64,000 nucleotides of DNA from the NCBI RefSeq assembly GCF_900102135.1, contig NZ_FMVJ01000018.1:1-64000 (forward strand), written 5' to 3'. The notes below the pieces were generated by a model. It did not search any database. It was not told the DNA's origin and saw only the letters and a list, made by a program, of their open reading frames with translations. Numbering within the stretch: the first letter of the stretch is position 1; each line of letters opens with the position of its first letter. This document shows positions 62,252 through 64,000 of this stretch, one piece after another. Made by a program: the position numbers and the translations under genes. The DNA comes from Microvirga guangxiensis. GTDB lineage: Bacteria > Pseudomonadota > Alphaproteobacteria > Rhizobiales > Beijerinckiaceae.

Positions 62252-63671
62252 GCCGCTCGTTACCGTGCACAAGATCGGATCCCGCCGCATCGTGCGCTCT
62301 GCCTGTTCCGCCGCCCAGGCGGTCGGGCTTCACGTCGGCATGCCGCTGGCTCAGGCCCAGGCGTTGGTGCCAGATCTGCATGTCGCCGATGCAAAGCCGG
62401 AAGAGGACGAGACCTCGCTGAAAGACTTGGCACGCTGGGCACTGCGCTATGCTCCCATTGTCGCAACAGATCCGCCGGATGGCATCTGGATCGATATCGC
62501 CGGTGCGGCCCACCTTCTCGGTGGTGAAGTCGAGTTGCTGCGAGATCTCATTACTCGACTAGAGCAGTCGGGTCTCACGGCTCAGGCCGCGGTGGCTGAT
62601 GCTCCAGGAGCCGCCTGGGCAGCCGCCCGTTTTGGAACTCGCGGCGTGGTACCGTCTGGCCGTACTGCGGACGCTGTCCTGCCTTTGCCCGTCGCGGCTT
62701 TAAGAATCCCAGCTGATAAACTCGCCGCACTCCATCGTCTCGGCATCGACCGCATCGGTCAGCTAGCCGCAATGCCTCGCCCACCTCTGGTGCGCCGGTT
62801 CGGCCGTGAGGTGGCGCTGCGGCTCGATCAAGCGCTGGGCCAGGCCTTCGAGCCGATCAACCCGATGATCCCGAAAGATACGCCAGTGGCGAGCCTTGCC
62901 TTCGCTGAGCCTATCGGTCGTCCGGAGGACCTGAAAGCCGTGGTACATCGTCTTGCCACAGACCTGTGCCGCCAGCTGGAGCGTCGCGCCGAAGGCGTGC
63001 GCCGGCTTGATCTGCTCATCCGGCGTGTCGACCAGAAAGGTGCGGAGCTGCGTGTTAGCACGGCGAAGGCCAACCGCGACCCGCAGCATATCGCCAAACT
63101 CTTCGATGAGCGCCTGCAAGTCATCGATCCTGGCTTCGGTATTGAAGAGGTCATTCTCGTCGCAAGCCAAGTCGAGCGCTTGTTGGAAGCTCAGACGGAA
63201 GTCCATAGCCTCGCTGCAGGCCGTGCTCAGCAAGCTGACATGGCCCGGCTCGTCGACCGGATTGGAGCACGGATCGGTGCGGACCGGGTTTATCGTCTCG
63301 CGCCGGTCGAAACCTTCGTGCCGGAACGTATGGCCCGCAAGGTCTCTGCCCTCGCCCCGCCCTCGCGCTCGTCTTGGCCCGAGAACCTACCGCGTCCCGC
63401 TCGCCTGCTTGATCCGCCCGAGCCGATTGTTGCTACGGCCCTCCTTCCGGATCATCCGCCGGCTTTCTTTGTCTGGCGCAAGGTTCGCCACAAAGTGGCC
63501 AACGCCGACGGCCCTGAACGCGTCAATCCGGAATGGTGGAACGGTGATACCGGTTCGGTGGCCCGAGACTATTACCGGGTCGAGACGGATCAAGGCGGAC
63601 GCTTCTGGATTTTTCGCGACGCCCCGGCCGATGAAGGTGGTCGCTGGTGGATGCATGGGTTTCTCGCATGA
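62169..63671 (+). CDS. imuB: Y-family polymerase-like protein ImuB
   Basis: 500 aa from the ATG at 62169 ([20 protein letters not shown]) with GAGG upstream; the longer frame starting at 62061 lies within imuA. DinB/UmuC-like fold: a palm region that lacks the normal polymerase carboxylates ([15 protein letters not shown] retains only one), a little-finger-like region, and a long C-terminal extension ending in [12 protein letters not shown]. ImuB is the non-catalytic hub that connects the sliding clamp with DnaE2. It overlaps dnaE2 by 4 bp (ATGA). Confidence 0.93.
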   Translation: MRRVVSLYLPAWPTDRIRRKTGMPPRHEPLVTVHKIGSRRIVRSACSAAQAVGLHVGMPLAQAQALVPDLHVADAKPEEDETSLKDLARWALRYAPIVATDPPDGIWIDIAGAAHLLGGEVELLRDLITRLEQSGLTAQAAVADAPGAAWAAARFGTRGVVPSGRTADAVLPLPVAALRIPADKLAALHRLGIDRIGQLAAMPRPPLVRRFGREVALRLDQALGQAFEPINPMIPKDTPVASLAFAEPIGRPEDLKAVVHRLATDLCRQLERRAEGVRRLDLLIRRVDQKGAELRVSTAKANRDPQHIAKLFDERLQVIDPGFGIEEVILVASQVERLLEAQTEVHSLAAGRAQQADMARLVDRIGARIGADRVYRLAPVETFVPERMARKVSALAPPSRSSWPENLPRPARLLDPPEPIVATALLPDHPPAFFVWRKVRHKVANADGPERVNPEWWNGDTGSVARDYYRVETDQGGRFWIFRDAPADEGGRWWMHGFLA

Positions 63672-64000
63672 CCTATGCCGAACTCCAGGTCACGAGCCAT
63701 TTCTCTTTCCTGCGCGGTGCATCGAGTCCTGCCGAACTATTCGAGCAGGCGAAACTTCTCGGCCTCTCGGCCCTCGCCGTGACGGACCGCAACTCGCTTG
63801 CCGGGATTGTGCGTGCCTATGAGGCATCAAGAGCAACAGGTGTTCGTCTCGTCGTCGGCTGCCGCCTCGATCTCGCCGACAACACGTCGCTTCTGGTCTA
63901 TCCGACGGATCGAGCTGCCTATTCGCGTCTGTGCCGTCTCTTGAGCATCGGCAAAGGGCGTGCCCGAAAAGGGAAGTGCCATCTCACCTGGGACGATGTC
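63668..64000 (+). CDS. dnaE2: error-prone DNA polymerase DnaE2 (ImuC), N-terminal part
   Basis: 111 codons before the window ends. It begins [20 protein letters not shown], the PHP domain at the N-terminus of C-family polymerases, with [20 protein letters not shown] characteristic of DnaE2. It is the catalytic polymerase of the imuA-imuB-dnaE2 mutasome. The ATG overlaps the imuB stop by 4 bp, so it is the third gene of the SOS operon. Confidence 0.93.
   Translation, partial: MTYAELQVTSHFSFLRGASSPAELFEQAKLLGLSALAVTDRNSLAGIVRAYEASRATGVRLVVGCRLDLADNTSLLVYPTDRAAYSRLCRLLSIGKGRARKGKCHLTWDDV

Overview
The window looks like chromosome of an alphaproteobacterium of the order Hyphomicrobiales (Rhizobiales), perhaps Microvirga- or Methylobacterium-like. 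The genus is a guess from gene style. The supports are: an alphaproteobacterial SOS box (GAAC-N7-GAAC) before an imuA-imuB-dnaE2 cassette; an ectoine/hydroxyectoine catabolic operon of the rhizobial type (enuR, eut, doe, ehu); an exopolysaccharide locus laid out like the Sinorhizobium exp/wg galactoglucan region; a NepR-like small protein; and high-GC genes with many 4-nt ATGA/GTGA stop-start overlaps. No rRNA, tRNA or CRISPR was recognised.

Layout. 0-8.8 kb is a patchwork: the end of an IS5-type element, a RidA/LysR pair, about 1.9 kb of decayed DNA, an SDR enzyme, the trkA-trkH potassium uptake pair, and a badly decayed tyrosine recombinase. 8.8-23 kb is an ectoine import and breakdown cluster: an AsnC/Lrp regulator (doeX type) faces the MocR-type regulator enuR; then eutB-eutC-doeA-doeB, the ABC importer ehuB-C-D-A, doeC and doeD, and an extra M20 peptidase. 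No eutA gene is present; a 41-codon ORF with a very strong ribosome site lies where a first eut gene would be, translationally coupled to eutB. 23.5-26.4 kb holds a chemoreceptor and an NAD(P)-binding protein. 26.8-31.8 kb is a LysR regulator divergent from an argininosuccinate-lyase-family enzyme plus a three-gene amino-acid ABC importer.

32.8-38.7 kb is signalling: a minus-strand operon of a HigA-like HTH protein, a double-domain KaiC-like ATPase and a large hybrid sensor kinase that is split by a single in-frame TAG; beside it are a NepR-like small protein, a single-domain response regulator and a second response regulator wrecked by two frameshifts.

40.5-59.3 kb is the most striking region. 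A divergent MarR-type regulator, a type I secretion ABC protein and HlyD adaptor, a small protein made almost wholly of RTX repeats, two very large GT2-type proteins, two GT4 enzymes, a methyltransferase, a membrane protein, a polysaccharide pyruvyl transferase, galE, a secreted propeller-like protein and an acetyltransferase are nearly all on one strand. The order matches, from memory of that system, the expG-expD1-expD2-expE1... (wgg/wgd/wge) part of the Sinorhizobium meliloti EPS II region, and the galE, pyruvyl- and acetyl-transferase content fits an acidic, acetylated, galactose-containing polysaccharide. The RTX gene has its own AT-rich upstream region, with an exact TTGAT-N4-ATCAA palindrome, and its own intrinsic terminator. 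59.3-64 kb holds a transposase remnant, a DnaQ-like exonuclease and the SOS mutagenesis cassette imuA-imuB-dnaE2, the last cut by the window edge.
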